Positions 51,582 to 60,951 of a stretch of 64,000 nucleotides of DNA are shown here, piece after piece (the stretch's first letter is position 1; every line of letters begins with the position of its first letter). The DNA comes from Oceanococcus atlanticus. Lineage in GTDB: Bacteria > Pseudomonadota > Gammaproteobacteria > Nevskiales > Oceanococcaceae. Both the position numbers and the translations under genes were made by a program. The stretch is taken from NCBI RefSeq assembly GCF_002088235.1, contig NZ_AQQV01000001.1, positions 1 through 64,000 on the forward strand, read 5' to 3'. The notes under the pieces were generated by a model. It ran no database searches, was not told where the DNA came from, and saw only the letters and a list, made by a program, of their open reading frames with translations.

Positions 51582-52289
51582 TTCCGGCAGCGGAAACTCC
51601 AGCACGATTTTGGTCCCGCCCAGGGTGCCCTCGGTCCAGTTCACGCGGCCATGCAGCTCCTCGGCGCGGGAACGAATATTGCCCGTCCCGGCACCATGAC
51701 TGGAGTGTGCATCGGTGTGTGGTTCTGGGCCATCATCGGTGTAATCCAGCAGCAATCGATCGCCACTGCAGCGCGCCCGGATACGCAACTGCTGAGCGCC
51801 GCCATGACGCAATGCGTTGGTCACCGCTTCACGCGAAATGCGAAACAAGTGCAATGCGTCTCTTTCGCTCAGCGGCGGATCTGGCACCTCTGCACTGACA
51901 TCCCACAGCAAGACGCCGCCCGCGATATCCAACCGTTGCTCGGTTTCATCGCGAATCTGACCCAACACTTCGAGCAAGCTGCCGCTAACGGTGTGTCCGC
52001 GCGAAACCACATCACGCAAGTCCTGCATGATCTCGCGCACCTGATCGGCTTGCGCGCTATCCCCCAGAGTGTGCAGTAAGGTCAGCAACTTGCTACCAAT
52101 ATCATCGTGGATATCACGATAGATACGTCGCCGTTCTGCTTCCGCCGCATCGGCCGTGACTGCGACATCCGGTGGGCTTGATTCGGCCAAGCGAGGCGAT
52201 GGCGGTGTTGACCTGCCGCGGCGACCGCACAAATAGCCCACAACCGCACCGATTAACAGGGCGAAAAGCGCAACAGGCGCTGAACTCAT
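51573..52289 (-). CDS. Short sensor histidine kinase (HisKA_3)
   Basis: 238-aa kinase with one N-terminal transmembrane helix (VALFALLIGAVVGYLCG), no sensor domain, a HisKA_3 motif with phospho-His61 (RRIYRDIHDDIGSK) and an HATPase domain (ISREAVTNALRHGG, DYTDDGPEP, GTGNIRSRAEELHG). It likely senses through the membrane helix or a partner protein. It is co-transcribed with the NarL-type regulator downstream. Confidence 0.9.
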   Translation of the reverse strand: MSSAPVALFALLIGAVVGYLCGRRGRSTPPSPRLAESSPPDVAVTADAAEAERRRIYRDIHDDIGSKLLTLLHTLGDSAQADQVREIMQDLRDVVSRGHTVSGSLLEVLGQIRDETEQRLDIAGGVLLWDVSAEVPDPPLSERDALHLFRISREAVTNALRHGGAQQLRIRARCSGDRLLLDYTDDGPEPHTDAHSSHGAGTGNIRSRAEELHGRVNWTEGTLGGTKIVLEFPLPESP

Positions 52290-52468
52290 CGGTTACTTAC
52301 TCCAGCTGGGCGAGCGCGAACAAGATCATGTTCTTAAGCGCATCCTACTAAAAAGGCAGCCACCGTGGCGGCGCCTGCGCCACTGACTGCCGGGCGGACT
52401 TTTGCTGCAACAACAGGCTGTGCGCTCGGATAGAATCAGGCGCAGTATGGATGCGCTAGGCCAAAAAC

Positions 52469-54820
52469 GTGATGGAAATGGATTCCGATAATTCGCTGGG
52501 GTATATCGGCGGCTACCGTTTGTCATGCTTGCTCGGTGAGGGATCGGGGGGGCGGGTCTACCAGGCGCATCAGGAGCAACCCGCCCGCGACGTTGCAATC
52601 AAGGTCTTGCTCGCACAATCCGGGCTGGCGCGTAAGCGCTTTGAGCGTGAGGCCGAACTGCTGGCCGCACTGGAGCACAACAACATCGCCCGCCTGTACG
52701 AATCGGGCGCCGGCGCCACCCCGCTGGGCGATGCGCCCTATCTGGTTATGGAATTGGTGCGCGGGCACGACATCATTCATTTCACCCGCGCCAACAAGCT
52801 GTCCGACAGCGCCAAGCTTGAGCTGATCGTCAAAATCGCGCGCGCGGTGCATTTCGCGCACACCAAGGGCGTAATTCATCGCGATCTCAAGCCCGGCAAC
52901 ATCCTGATCAACGAGCAAGGCGAGCCGAAAATCCTCGACTTCGGCATCGCCCGCGTCGTCGACCTGGATCAGGCCGATATGACCCGCGCCGGCGAAGTGC
53001 TCGGCACCCTGTCGTACATGAGTCCGGAGCAACTCAACGGCCAGGGCGTCAATGCCGATGCCAGCAGCGATGTCTACGCCCTGGGTGTGATCACCTATGA
53101 ACTGCTCAGCGGTCAGTCGCCCTACCCGGATCTCAAGAACGACACCCTGCTTTCAGCCGTGACCCGACTCAATCGGGAACGCCCCGTACCGCTGTCCCAG
53201 GGCACCGCGCATGCACGCGGTGATCTTGAAACCATCGTCATGAAAGCCATCGCTTTCGACGCTTCGGCGCGCTATGCCTCAGCCGCCGAGTTCGCCGCGG
53301 ACATTGAACGTTTTCTCAACCAGCGCCCGATCGAAGCGCGCCCACCAACGCTGGGTTACACCCTGAGTCTGTTCACCCGGCGGCACAAAGCCGCCACCGC
53401 GGCTGCCGGCGTGATCGTGCTGGCCCTGCTGACGGCCGTCTCCGTGTCGCTGCGCTTTGCCTATTCGGAAGCGCAGGCGCGCAGCGTGGCGGAGCAGCGG
53501 GCCCACGAGCGTGAGGCGGTCAACCAGTTTCTGATCGGTATGCTCACCGCTGCCGATCCAGAACATGCGCTGGGCGAGCGGGTCACCGTGCTGCACGTGC
53601 TTGATGTGGCGCGCGCCGAGCTCAGCGGCCGCAACGCGCTGTCCGCCACCAGTCGTTTCCAGTTGCAGCGCTCGCTCGGCAACACCTACGTCAAACTGGG
53701 CCGTGCCGACGATGGCCTGGCCCTGCTGCGCGCCGCCAGCCAGATGCCGCAGGGTGCCGTAGATGATCGTCTGGCCATCGAGATCGGTGAGGCACTGACC
53801 GCCAACGGTCAGGAACAGGATGCACTGGACTGGCTGGAAAACCTGCCCGACGACAGCAGCGGCGGCACTGAGATCCAGGTGCGACGCGCGTTGGCCCGGG
53901 CCGAGGCCCTGCTGTTGCTGGGACGTTTTCCTGAGGCCGAAAGCCTGTTGCAGACACTCAATGAACAGGCCGAACATACGCTGGATCTGGCGCCTCAAAG
54001 CGAGCTGACCATGCGCATACTCAGCGCCTACGGCCAGGCCTTGCAGCAGCAAGGCAAGTACAAGGACGCCCTGCCGGTGGCGCTCAGCGCGGTTGAGCGC
54101 ATGCGCGAGCAGTGGGGCAGCGAGCATCCGCGCACCAGCAACGCCGAAGAGGTTGTTGCCAATATCTATCAGCAAAGCGGGGACGTCGAAGGTGCGCTGG
54201 CGATCTACCAGCGCATCGCCGAAACCCGCAAGCGCGTGCTCGGCCCCAATCACCCGCACAGCCTGTCTGCCTTGAGCTCGGTGGGCAGCACGCTGGCCAT
54301 CGTCGGCCGCGCCCAGGACGGACTTGAACCAGCCCGCCAGGCTTACGAAGGCATCCTCCATCAACTTGGCGAGGACGCCGAGCTGACCCGCGCTGTGGCC
54401 AGTCTCTACGCTTATGTCGCTGCGACCGCAGGAGAACGTGAAACCTCGGCGCAGATCAACCGCATGCTCATCGCTCAGGCCGAGCGCAAACCCGATGGCC
54501 CCGCGGTTAACGATCTGATCGAGTACAACAACTTGGGCAATGACTACCGCGTGCTTGAGCGCATGGACGAGGCAGTCGCGACCTATGCCCGCCTCATCGC
54601 CCTGGCCGAAGGCATCCTGGAGCCAGAGCATCTGCATCTGGCGCTGTATCGCGGCAACTACGCCGAGGTGCTGCGCCGGCGCGGTGATTTTTCCGCGGCC
54701 ATGACCCAGCTCGACCTGGCTTTACCGGTTGTTGTCGGCGCGCTTGGCGCGGATCATCCACGCAGCGCGCTGTTCCAGCAGCGTCGCGCGCGTGCCGCGC
54801 AGGGTGACCGCGACGCCTGA
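52469..54820 (+). CDS. Ser/Thr protein kinase with TPR repeats
   Basis: 783-aa Hanks-type kinase. It has Gly loop GEGSGGRVYQA, Lys45 in VAIKVL, catalytic HRDLKPGNIL (Asp139), DFGIARV (Asp157) and SPEQLNG. A transmembrane helix follows the kinase at about 312-330 (AAGVIVLALLTAVSVSLRF). From about residue 400 come TPR-like repeats (LQRSLGNTYVKLGRADDGLA, YGQALQQQGKYKDALPVALS). It is probably inner-membrane anchored; the starting codon is the GTG at 52469 or the adjacent ATG at 52472. It may modulate the neighbouring two-component systems. Confidence 0.92.
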   Translation: MMEMDSDNSLGYIGGYRLSCLLGEGSGGRVYQAHQEQPARDVAIKVLLAQSGLARKRFEREAELLAALEHNNIARLYESGAGATPLGDAPYLVMELVRGHDIIHFTRANKLSDSAKLELIVKIARAVHFAHTKGVIHRDLKPGNILINEQGEPKILDFGIARVVDLDQADMTRAGEVLGTLSYMSPEQLNGQGVNADASSDVYALGVITYELLSGQSPYPDLKNDTLLSAVTRLNRERPVPLSQGTAHARGDLETIVMKAIAFDASARYASAAEFAADIERFLNQRPIEARPPTLGYTLSLFTRRHKAATAAAGVIVLALLTAVSVSLRFAYSEAQARSVAEQRAHEREAVNQFLIGMLTAADPEHALGERVTVLHVLDVARAELSGRNALSATSRFQLQRSLGNTYVKLGRADDGLALLRAASQMPQGAVDDRLAIEIGEALTANGQEQDALDWLENLPDDSSGGTEIQVRRALARAEALLLLGRFPEAESLLQTLNEQAEHTLDLAPQSELTMRILSAYGQALQQQGKYKDALPVALSAVERMREQWGSEHPRTSNAEEVVANIYQQSGDVEGALAIYQRIAETRKRVLGPNHPHSLSALSSVGSTLAIVGRAQDGLEPARQAYEGILHQLGEDAELTRAVASLYAYVAATAGERETSAQINRMLIAQAERKPDGPAVNDLIEYNNLGNDYRVLERMDEAVATYARLIALAEGILEPEHLHLALYRGNYAEVLRRRGDFSAAMTQLDLALPVVVGALGADHPRSALFQQRRARAAQGDRDA

Positions 54821-54832
54821 ACTTACCTGAAC

Positions 54833-55930
54833 TTAGGAGCTGGCCGGCTCCGCAATCGGCTCGGTCTGGCTGTCCGCCGCGCTGCTCATTTGCGATGGCC
54901 AGGCCACCAGTATGGCGTTGACCACGGTGGCCAGCGGAATCGCGAAAAACACACCCCAGAAGCCCCAGATCCCGCCGAAGAACAGCACCGAGGCAATGAT
55001 CGCCACCGGATGCAGGTTGACCGCCTCGGAAAACAGCAAGGGCACCAGCACGTTGCCGTCCAGCGCCTGAATCAGGCCGTAAAGGAAGAAGATCCAGGTG
55101 AATTCCGGGCCGAAGCCCCATTGCGCATAGGCCACCAGCAACACCGGCACGGTCACCACCAAAGCTCCCAGATAAGGCACCAGTACGGACACCCCCACCA
55201 GCGCCGCCAACAAGGCTGCGTAGTTGAGGTCACGCCACACGAAGATGGCAAAGCTGACTACGCCGACAATGACAATCTCGACGAATTTGCCGCGTACATA
55301 ATTGGCCAGCTGACGGTCCACATCACTCCAGATGCGACGGATCAGGCCGATTTCCGTGGGCATGAACTGATTGGCCCACTGCACGATGCGAGTCTTGTCC
55401 TTGAGCAGGAAGAACACCAGCAAGGGCACCAGCACCAGATACACCGCCAGGTACATCACCCCGACACCGACCACCCAGGAGCGCGCGACCAGCACATTGC
55501 GGAACTCGCCGACCCCCTGTGTCATCGACATCACCACCTGATCCACCTGGGCTGAGGTGAAGACCTGCGGATAGCGCTCCGGCAAGGTCTGCAGAAAGTC
55601 CCGCGTGTTGGCGATGATGAAAGGAATCTCCTGCACCACCTGCCCGGCCTGGCGCATGATCAACGGCACAAACGCGAACACCAGCAGCAGAACGGCAGCT
55701 ACGAAGGTCGACCACACGATCAGGGTCGCAACCCAGCGCGAGCAATGATTGCGCTCGAGAATCGCCACCGGCCCTTCCAGCAGATAGGCAAAGACGATGG
55801 CGGCCAGCAACGGCGATAGAATCTTGCCAAACCAGGTAATGGTCAGCAGGGCCACGGTGAGCACAACCGCCAGACTGACGATCTGGGGATTGGCGAGGTG
55901 ACGACGGAACCAGCTTCGTACTACATCCAT
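54833..55930 (-). CDS. AI-2E/PerM-family transporter
   Basis: 365-aa inner-membrane protein with about eight transmembrane helices (IVSLAVVLTVALLTITWFG, LLAAIVFAYLLEGPVAIL, LIVWSTFVAAVLLLVFAF near the N-terminus; ALLAALVGVSVLVPYLGALV later). The conserved C-terminal LYGLIQALDGNVLVPLLFSE and LHPVAIIASVLFFGGIWG match the family. Members include PerM, TqsA and Na+/H+ antiporters, so the substrate is open. It faces the bepA-type gene. Confidence 0.92.
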   Translation of the reverse strand: MDVVRSWFRRHLANPQIVSLAVVLTVALLTITWFGKILSPLLAAIVFAYLLEGPVAILERNHCSRWVATLIVWSTFVAAVLLLVFAFVPLIMRQAGQVVQEIPFIIANTRDFLQTLPERYPQVFTSAQVDQVVMSMTQGVGEFRNVLVARSWVVGVGVMYLAVYLVLVPLLVFFLLKDKTRIVQWANQFMPTEIGLIRRIWSDVDRQLANYVRGKFVEIVIVGVVSFAIFVWRDLNYAALLAALVGVSVLVPYLGALVVTVPVLLVAYAQWGFGPEFTWIFFLYGLIQALDGNVLVPLLFSEAVNLHPVAIIASVLFFGGIWGFWGVFFAIPLATVVNAILVAWPSQMSSAADSQTEPIAEPASS

Positions 55931-55997
55931 GAACTTTACAACCGCAAGACTGTTCTAAACTGTTCTTCAACGACCTGATCAGGCCATCGCAGCCACG

Positions 55998-57512
55998 ATG
56001 CAATCACTTCCCTGCCCGCAACGCACTCATGCTACGCGATTTCCCGCACTGCAGTGCGTGCTCGCCCTGATCCTGGCCATCGCACTTGGCAGCACGCATG
56101 CGGCCAGCGAAATCGATGTGCCCTACATTGGCGAGCCGGCCGACCGCAGCCTGTCTCCACTGGAAGAACAACGCCTTGGGCGGGAGGTCATGCGTCAGCT
56201 GCTGACCCACCAGTACGTCCTCGAAGATCCACAAATTGAGGACTACATCGCTGGCCTGGGACAACAATTGCTGCAGCACACCAACGACCAGCATATTGGC
56301 TTTAAGTTCTTCGCCGTGCGCGATGCGGCAATCAACGCCTTCGCCATGCCTGGCGGTTACATCGGCATCAATGCCGGTCTTCTCATGGCCAGCGATAGCG
56401 AAAGCGAGCTGGCCGGGGTTGTGGCCCACGAAATCGCCCACGTCACCCAGCGCCACATCGCTCGCAGCATGGATGACACACGCGGTTGGGATGTAGCCTC
56501 CACGGCGCTGTTGCTGGCCGCGCTGATCGCCGGTGCGCATGACCCCGAATTGGCCCAGGCCGCGCTGGGCATCGGCATGTCGGCGGCCATGCAGAAACAA
56601 ATCAATTTCACCCGCGCGAACGAGTTGGAAGCTGACCGTCTGGGCATCAAGACGTTGTCGGCTGCGGGCTTCGACCCGCAGGGCATGGCCAGCTTCTTCC
56701 ATAGACTGTCGCAGAAATCCCAGCTCTATGGCGAAGGCGTGCCAGAAATCCTGCGCACCCACCCGGTCAACACCACGCGTATCTCCGAAGCCCAGGCTCG
56801 CGCCGCATCGCTGCCCAGTGATGGTCATGATTCAAGCCTGAACTACGCCTTGATGAAGGCGCGTGCCCGGGTGTTGATGACCGAACTTTCGAGCGATGCC
56901 GTGCGCTATTTCCAGGCCACCCATCAAGCTGATCCCAGCCCTGAAAACCGCTACGGCCTGGCCCTGGCCTTGCGCCGGGCGCGTGCATTTGAGCAGAGCG
57001 AGGACTTGCTCCAGGCGCTGCATCGCGACAACCCCGAAGAGGTGACCTACAAAATCGCGCTGGGCGAGCTCTATCTGTATCGCGGAGACTACGACACCGC
57101 GATCCGGCAACTGCGCCAGACCCGCAAGGCTCACCAGAAAAACCGCACGGTGCTGCTGTTGCTGGCCGACGCCATGGTCCGCAATGCACAACCGCAGCAA
57201 GCGCGTCAGTTGATGCTGGAGACCGATCTGCTCAATCGTGGTGATTCGGAAGCTTTCCGCCTGCTGGCCCTGGCCGCACGCGATATGAATGAACCGGCCG
57301 AAGCCCATTTTCAGATGTCCGCCTACTCACACAGCCGTGGCGACTATGTCGACGCCATTCGCCAATTGCGCAACGGTCTCCGTGTTAAAGACCTTGACGC
57401 ACACGACCGTAAACGCCTGCAGGGTCGGCTGAACGAGTACATCGGGCAGATTCCCGAAAGCGAACGCCGCCGCGCCGAAAGCGAGGAGCGTCAGCGCCGC
57501 CAGGGTTACTGA
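55998..57512 (+). CDS. bepA: BepA-type M48 periplasmic metalloprotease
   Basis: 504-aa protein: signal peptide (1-34, ending STHAASE), M48 protease domain with VVAHEIAHVTQRHIAR (His144, Glu145, His148) and third-ligand region ANELEADRLGIKTL, then C-terminal TPRs (about 300-480: NRYGLALALRRARAFEQSED, YKIALGELYLYRGDYDTAIR). This matches E. coli BepA (YfgC, 487 aa), which chaperones or degrades outer-membrane proteins such as LptD at the Bam complex. Confidence 0.94.
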   Translation: MQSLPCPQRTHATRFPALQCVLALILAIALGSTHAASEIDVPYIGEPADRSLSPLEEQRLGREVMRQLLTHQYVLEDPQIEDYIAGLGQQLLQHTNDQHIGFKFFAVRDAAINAFAMPGGYIGINAGLLMASDSESELAGVVAHEIAHVTQRHIARSMDDTRGWDVASTALLLAALIAGAHDPELAQAALGIGMSAAMQKQINFTRANELEADRLGIKTLSAAGFDPQGMASFFHRLSQKSQLYGEGVPEILRTHPVNTTRISEAQARAASLPSDGHDSSLNYALMKARARVLMTELSSDAVRYFQATHQADPSPENRYGLALALRRARAFEQSEDLLQALHRDNPEEVTYKIALGELYLYRGDYDTAIRQLRQTRKAHQKNRTVLLLLADAMVRNAQPQQARQLMLETDLLNRGDSEAFRLLALAARDMNEPAEAHFQMSAYSHSRGDYVDAIRQLRNGLRVKDLDAHDRKRLQGRLNEYIGQIPESERRRAESEERQRRQGY

Positions 57513-57515
57513 CCC

Positions 57516-58772
57516 TCAGTTCTGCTCCGGCTCATCAATCGACTCGGTCGAGCTCGACGTCTCGTCTGGCGCCGCCGTTGCGGCCGGCTCTTCGGCAATC
57601 TGCTCTTCGCTGGTCTCCACACCCAGTCGAAATGCGGCAAACCCAGGCATGACAAACTGATTCAGGGCCTTGCCCAGCACCCGCCCGCGCACCGGCGCGA
57701 TCACATCGGTGCGCACATTGCTCAGCGGATCAGTCACTGTGCCCAGAATGTCACCGGCGTTGACCACATCACCCAACTGGGTGTCGGTAAAGAAAATGCC
57801 ACCGCGATCAGCCCGCACCCACTGCGACTCGTAGAACACCGGCTGGGGGTTACGCCAGACGAACTTCTTCGGCGTCATGCCCATGGCGCTCATCAGCGAC
57901 TCCACACCTTTGACCCCCTGCACCACCTCCTCGGTCTGTAGACGTTCGGGCTCACCGGCCTCCAGGGTCACTGAGGGAATCCCGGCCAACGCCGCAGCGC
58001 GGCGCAAGGTGCCATCGGCGCCGGTGGAATGCAGCACTGCAATCGCGCCAAAGCCCTTGGTCATCTCGACAATGGCGTGATCGGTCAGATCGGCGCGCAG
58101 CTGCGGCAAATTGGTGCGCGCGAACGAACCGGTGTGCAAATCCACCAGCTGATCGCAGTGGCGGATGATACGTTCGAAGAAATCATGCGCAATACGCGAC
58201 GCCAGGCTGCCATTGGGGTCACCTGGAAAGTAGCGATTCAAATCACGGCGGTCTGGCAGATAACGCGACCCGCGCAGAAAACCCGGAATATTGACGATCG
58301 GCACGCCGATGACCGTGCCGCTGAGTTCGTTCAGATCGATACCGTGCATGACCCGCCGCACAATCTCGATGCCGTTGAGTTCGTCACCGTGCACGGCCGC
58401 CGTCAGACACAGTGTTGGGCCCGACTTCGCCCCATGCGCAACCTGTACCGGTGCCGAAGCATCCAGTTCCCCGAAACCATAGCGCGCTTTCCAGGTCAGA
58501 CGTTGGGATTGTCCGCGCACCAGTTCGCGCCCGAGCAGACTGAACACTTCGGGTGTGGGCGTCGGACTGGGGCTCGCTGTGGGGGTGGCTGTTGCTGTGG
58601 CCTGCGGCGAAGGCGACGGGCTCGGTGTGGGCTTGGGCGTGATCACAGGCGTCATCGCTGGCCACGCTTCGGGGGCTGCCGTCTGGGCCAACACAGGCGC
58701 TGCCAGTATCATCAGTCCGGCAAGACACAAACGCTGACTCAAGTGTGCAAACTCGACGTTCTTCACAAACAA
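57516..58772 (-). CDS. Secreted AstE/AspA-like M14 carboxypeptidase
   Basis: 418-aa protein: signal peptide (1-29), a Pro/Ser/Thr repeat linker (about 43-75, PKPTPSPSPSPQATATATPT) and a succinylglutamate-desuccinylase/aspartoacylase domain with zinc-binding LTAAVHGDELNGIEIV (HxxE), LVDLHTGSFA (His) and VTLEAGEPERL (Glu). A C-terminal barrel-like part follows (GDVVNAGDILGTVTDPLSN). It is unusual in being exported. Placed beside the retropepsin/7TM/ATP-grasp operon, it may trim the peptide made there. Confidence 0.86.
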   Translation of the reverse strand: MFVKNVEFAHLSQRLCLAGLMILAAPVLAQTAAPEAWPAMTPVITPKPTPSPSPSPQATATATPTASPSPTPTPEVFSLLGRELVRGQSQRLTWKARYGFGELDASAPVQVAHGAKSGPTLCLTAAVHGDELNGIEIVRRVMHGIDLNELSGTVIGVPIVNIPGFLRGSRYLPDRRDLNRYFPGDPNGSLASRIAHDFFERIIRHCDQLVDLHTGSFARTNLPQLRADLTDHAIVEMTKGFGAIAVLHSTGADGTLRRAAALAGIPSVTLEAGEPERLQTEEVVQGVKGVESLMSAMGMTPKKFVWRNPQPVFYESQWVRADRGGIFFTDTQLGDVVNAGDILGTVTDPLSNVRTDVIAPVRGRVLGKALNQFVMPGFAAFRLGVETSEEQIAEEPAATAAPDETSSSTESIDEPEQN

Positions 58773-58891
58773 ACCTTAAAAAAATGAGACACTTGTCGCC
58801 CCGGTATCGTAATCGGGCTCACGTCCAAATGCATCCGGAGCCTGCCGGACGCAGCCCACGCTTTCGAAACTCCGACCACAGGAAAGACAAG

Positions 58892-59440
58892 ATGCTCCCA
58901 CGCTGGATGACCGCTGGTTTTTTCACCCTGGTACTGCTGCTGACCAGCTCCGCAAGCTGGGCCGACGATGCTGTCGAAACCAACCGCACCGTCGCCGGTT
59001 GGGTTGAACGGATCAAGCTCGCACCGTGGGGCGATACTGTCAAAGCCAAACTCGATACCGGCGCCAAAACCTCATCCATCAATGCCCTGAACATCGAACG
59101 CTTTGAGCGCGACGGTGACGACTGGGTGCGTTTCACCCTGAGCTACGAAACAGCCAAGGACGTGCGAAAAGAACACACCCTGGAGCGCCCGGTCGTACGC
59201 AATATCCTGATCAAGGAGCACGACCGCGAAAACGACCGCAGGGCGGTGGTGGAACTGAGCTTCTGCTTCGCCGGGCAGATCCACAGCACCCAGTTCAGCC
59301 TGGTTGATCGCAGCAAGTTCATCTATCCGGTGCTGCTCGGCCGGCGCTTTCTGAAATCCGCAACCCTGATCGACCCGAGCGCGACCTTCATCACCGAAGC
59401 CAGCTGCAAGACGAGTGACATCAAGGACGCCGGCCAATGA
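58892..59440 (+). CDS. Retropepsin-like aspartic protease (PF05618, RimB family)
   Basis: 182-aa protein with signal peptide MLPRWMTAGFFTLVLLLTSS and the single-domain retropepsin motif KLDTGAKTSSINA (catalytic Asp55-Thr-Gly), then FSLVDRSKFIYPVLLGRRFL, the hydrophobic-hydrophobic-Gly segment. The family (PF05618) is known next to ATP-grasp peptide ligases. The ATG at 58892 has AGGAAAG upstream and starts the signal peptide. It overlaps the next gene (ATGA). Confidence 0.9.
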   Translation: MLPRWMTAGFFTLVLLLTSSASWADDAVETNRTVAGWVERIKLAPWGDTVKAKLDTGAKTSSINALNIERFERDGDDWVRFTLSYETAKDVRKEHTLERPVVRNILIKEHDRENDRRAVVELSFCFAGQIHSTQFSLVDRSKFIYPVLLGRRFLKSATLIDPSATFITEASCKTSDIKDAGQ

Positions 59441-60951
59441 AAGCACCCCGCGTGTGGCTGCTTGCCGCCCTTCTGGCAAGCGTGGGTATCGGGCTGTGTG
59501 TGTACAAGTGGAAGGTCCTGCACATCCCGATCACACCCGGCTCGCACACCGCGGTATGGACGGTCGAAGCGCGCGCCAGCTTCGAAAGTCACGGCAAAGT
59601 CAAAGCGCAACTGGAACTGCCATCGGCAACGCCTGGTTTCGAGATTCTGGACGAGAACTTTGTCTCGCGTGACTTTGGTCTGGTCTTGGAAGAAACACGT
59701 GCGCAGCGCCACGCCCTGTGGTCGATTCGCCGCGCCAACGGGCCGCAAACCCTGTACTACCGGCTTAGCGTGAACCCGCTTGAGCCGGTCAAATCGCGGG
59801 CCGGACCGTTTCCGGGCTACCCGGCCAAACCGGACTATCCGGAGCTCTATCGCACCGCCATCGAAGCCTTGCTGAGCAATGTACGCGCCCAGTCGGCCGA
59901 TATTGCGTCCTTCACCCGCCAGTTGATCCACAAACTCAGCACCGACCAGAGCGACCCCACGGTTGCCCTGCTGCGTAATGAATCCGGTCCGGGTGGCGCC
60001 GATTGGGTCCGTCAATTGATTCACGTGTTGGCCGGCGCGCGCATCCCTGCCCGCATCGTATGGGGTCTGGAGCTGCGTCATGGCGCTCTGGATGCACGCC
60101 TGCAACCCTGGCTTGAGGTGCACAACGAGCAGGAATGGCTGCCGTTCGATCCGATCACCGGCGAGCAGGGCTATCCGGAGAATTTCCTGCTCTGGAAAGC
60201 CGGCCCGCAAGCCGCGCTTGAAGTCGACGGCGGCAGCCTGCCCGACCTGCGTTTCTCGATCCGCCGCGGTCTCAAGGAAACCCTGCAGCTGGCGCGCCAT
60301 TCCGATTCCAATCTGGTCTCGTTCTCGCTGCTGGGGCTGCCGCTCTACGTGCAGAACGTCTACACGATTCTGCTGATGGTGCCGTTGGGCGCCTTTTTAG
60401 TGGTGATGCTGCGCAACCTGATCGGGGTCAAGACCTTTGGCACCTTCATGCCGGTGCTGATCGCCATGTCCTTCCGCGAAACCCAGCTAATCTGGGGTGT
60501 CACCCTGTTTACCGTGCTGGTGGCGCTGGGCCTGGCGCTGCGTTTTGTGCTCGAGCATCTCAAGCTGCTGCTGGTGCCACGCCTGGCCGCAGTGCTGATC
60601 ATCGTGATCCTGCTCATGCTCGGCATCAGCATTGCCAGCTACCGGCTGGGCTTTGATCACGGCTTGTCTGTAGCGCTGTTCCCGATGGTGATTCTGGCCA
60701 TGACCATCGAACGCATGTCCATCGTGTGGGAAGAACACGGTGCCTATGAAGCCGTGATCCAGGGTATGGGCAGCCTGCTGGTCGCCATCATGGCCTATCT
60801 GGTCATGAACATCGGTCAGCTGCAGTACATGGTCGGGCTGTTTCCGGAACTGCTGCTGGTGGTGCTTGCGGCAACCTTGCTGATGGGCCGCTACACCGGT
60901 TACCGGCTAACCGAGTTGTGGCGCTTTCGTTCGGTCTGGATGAAACCGTGA
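59437..60951 (+). CDS. Inactive transglutaminase fused to 7TM domain (UUP1 family)
   Basis: 504-aa membrane protein: N-terminal helix, a periplasmic transglutaminase-like domain (about 60-280: FTRQLIHKLSTDQS, RIPARIVWGLELRHG, QEWLPFDPITGEQG) lacking the usual catalytic Cys, then seven transmembrane helices from about residue 300 (NVYTILLMVPLGAFLVVMLR, LIVIVILLMLGISIA). This architecture always accompanies the PF05618 protease and the ATP-grasp protein. It may transfer or export the peptide product. Confidence 0.9.
   Translation: MKAPRVWLLAALLASVGIGLCVYKWKVLHIPITPGSHTAVWTVEARASFESHGKVKAQLELPSATPGFEILDENFVSRDFGLVLEETRAQRHALWSIRRANGPQTLYYRLSVNPLEPVKSRAGPFPGYPAKPDYPELYRTAIEALLSNVRAQSADIASFTRQLIHKLSTDQSDPTVALLRNESGPGGADWVRQLIHVLAGARIPARIVWGLELRHGALDARLQPWLEVHNEQEWLPFDPITGEQGYPENFLLWKAGPQAALEVDGGSLPDLRFSIRRGLKETLQLARHSDSNLVSFSLLGLPLYVQNVYTILLMVPLGAFLVVMLRNLIGVKTFGTFMPVLIAMSFRETQLIWGVTLFTVLVALGLALRFVLEHLKLLLVPRLAAVLIIVILLMLGISIASYRLGFDHGLSVALFPMVILAMTIERMSIVWEEHGAYEAVIQGMGSLLVAIMAYLVMNIGQLQYMVGLFPELLLVVLAATLLMGRYTGYRLTELWRFRSVWMKP

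Noticed and set aside
53279-54637. 452-codon minus-strand frame opposite the Ser/Thr kinase
   Set aside because: Antisense shadow of the TPR region; no domain, signal or ribosome-binding site.
57516-58772. Pro/Ser/Thr-rich repeats in the AstE-like gene as a DNA repeat array
   Set aside because: These are a low-complexity protein linker, with irregular DNA units; not a CRISPR or tandem-repeat locus.
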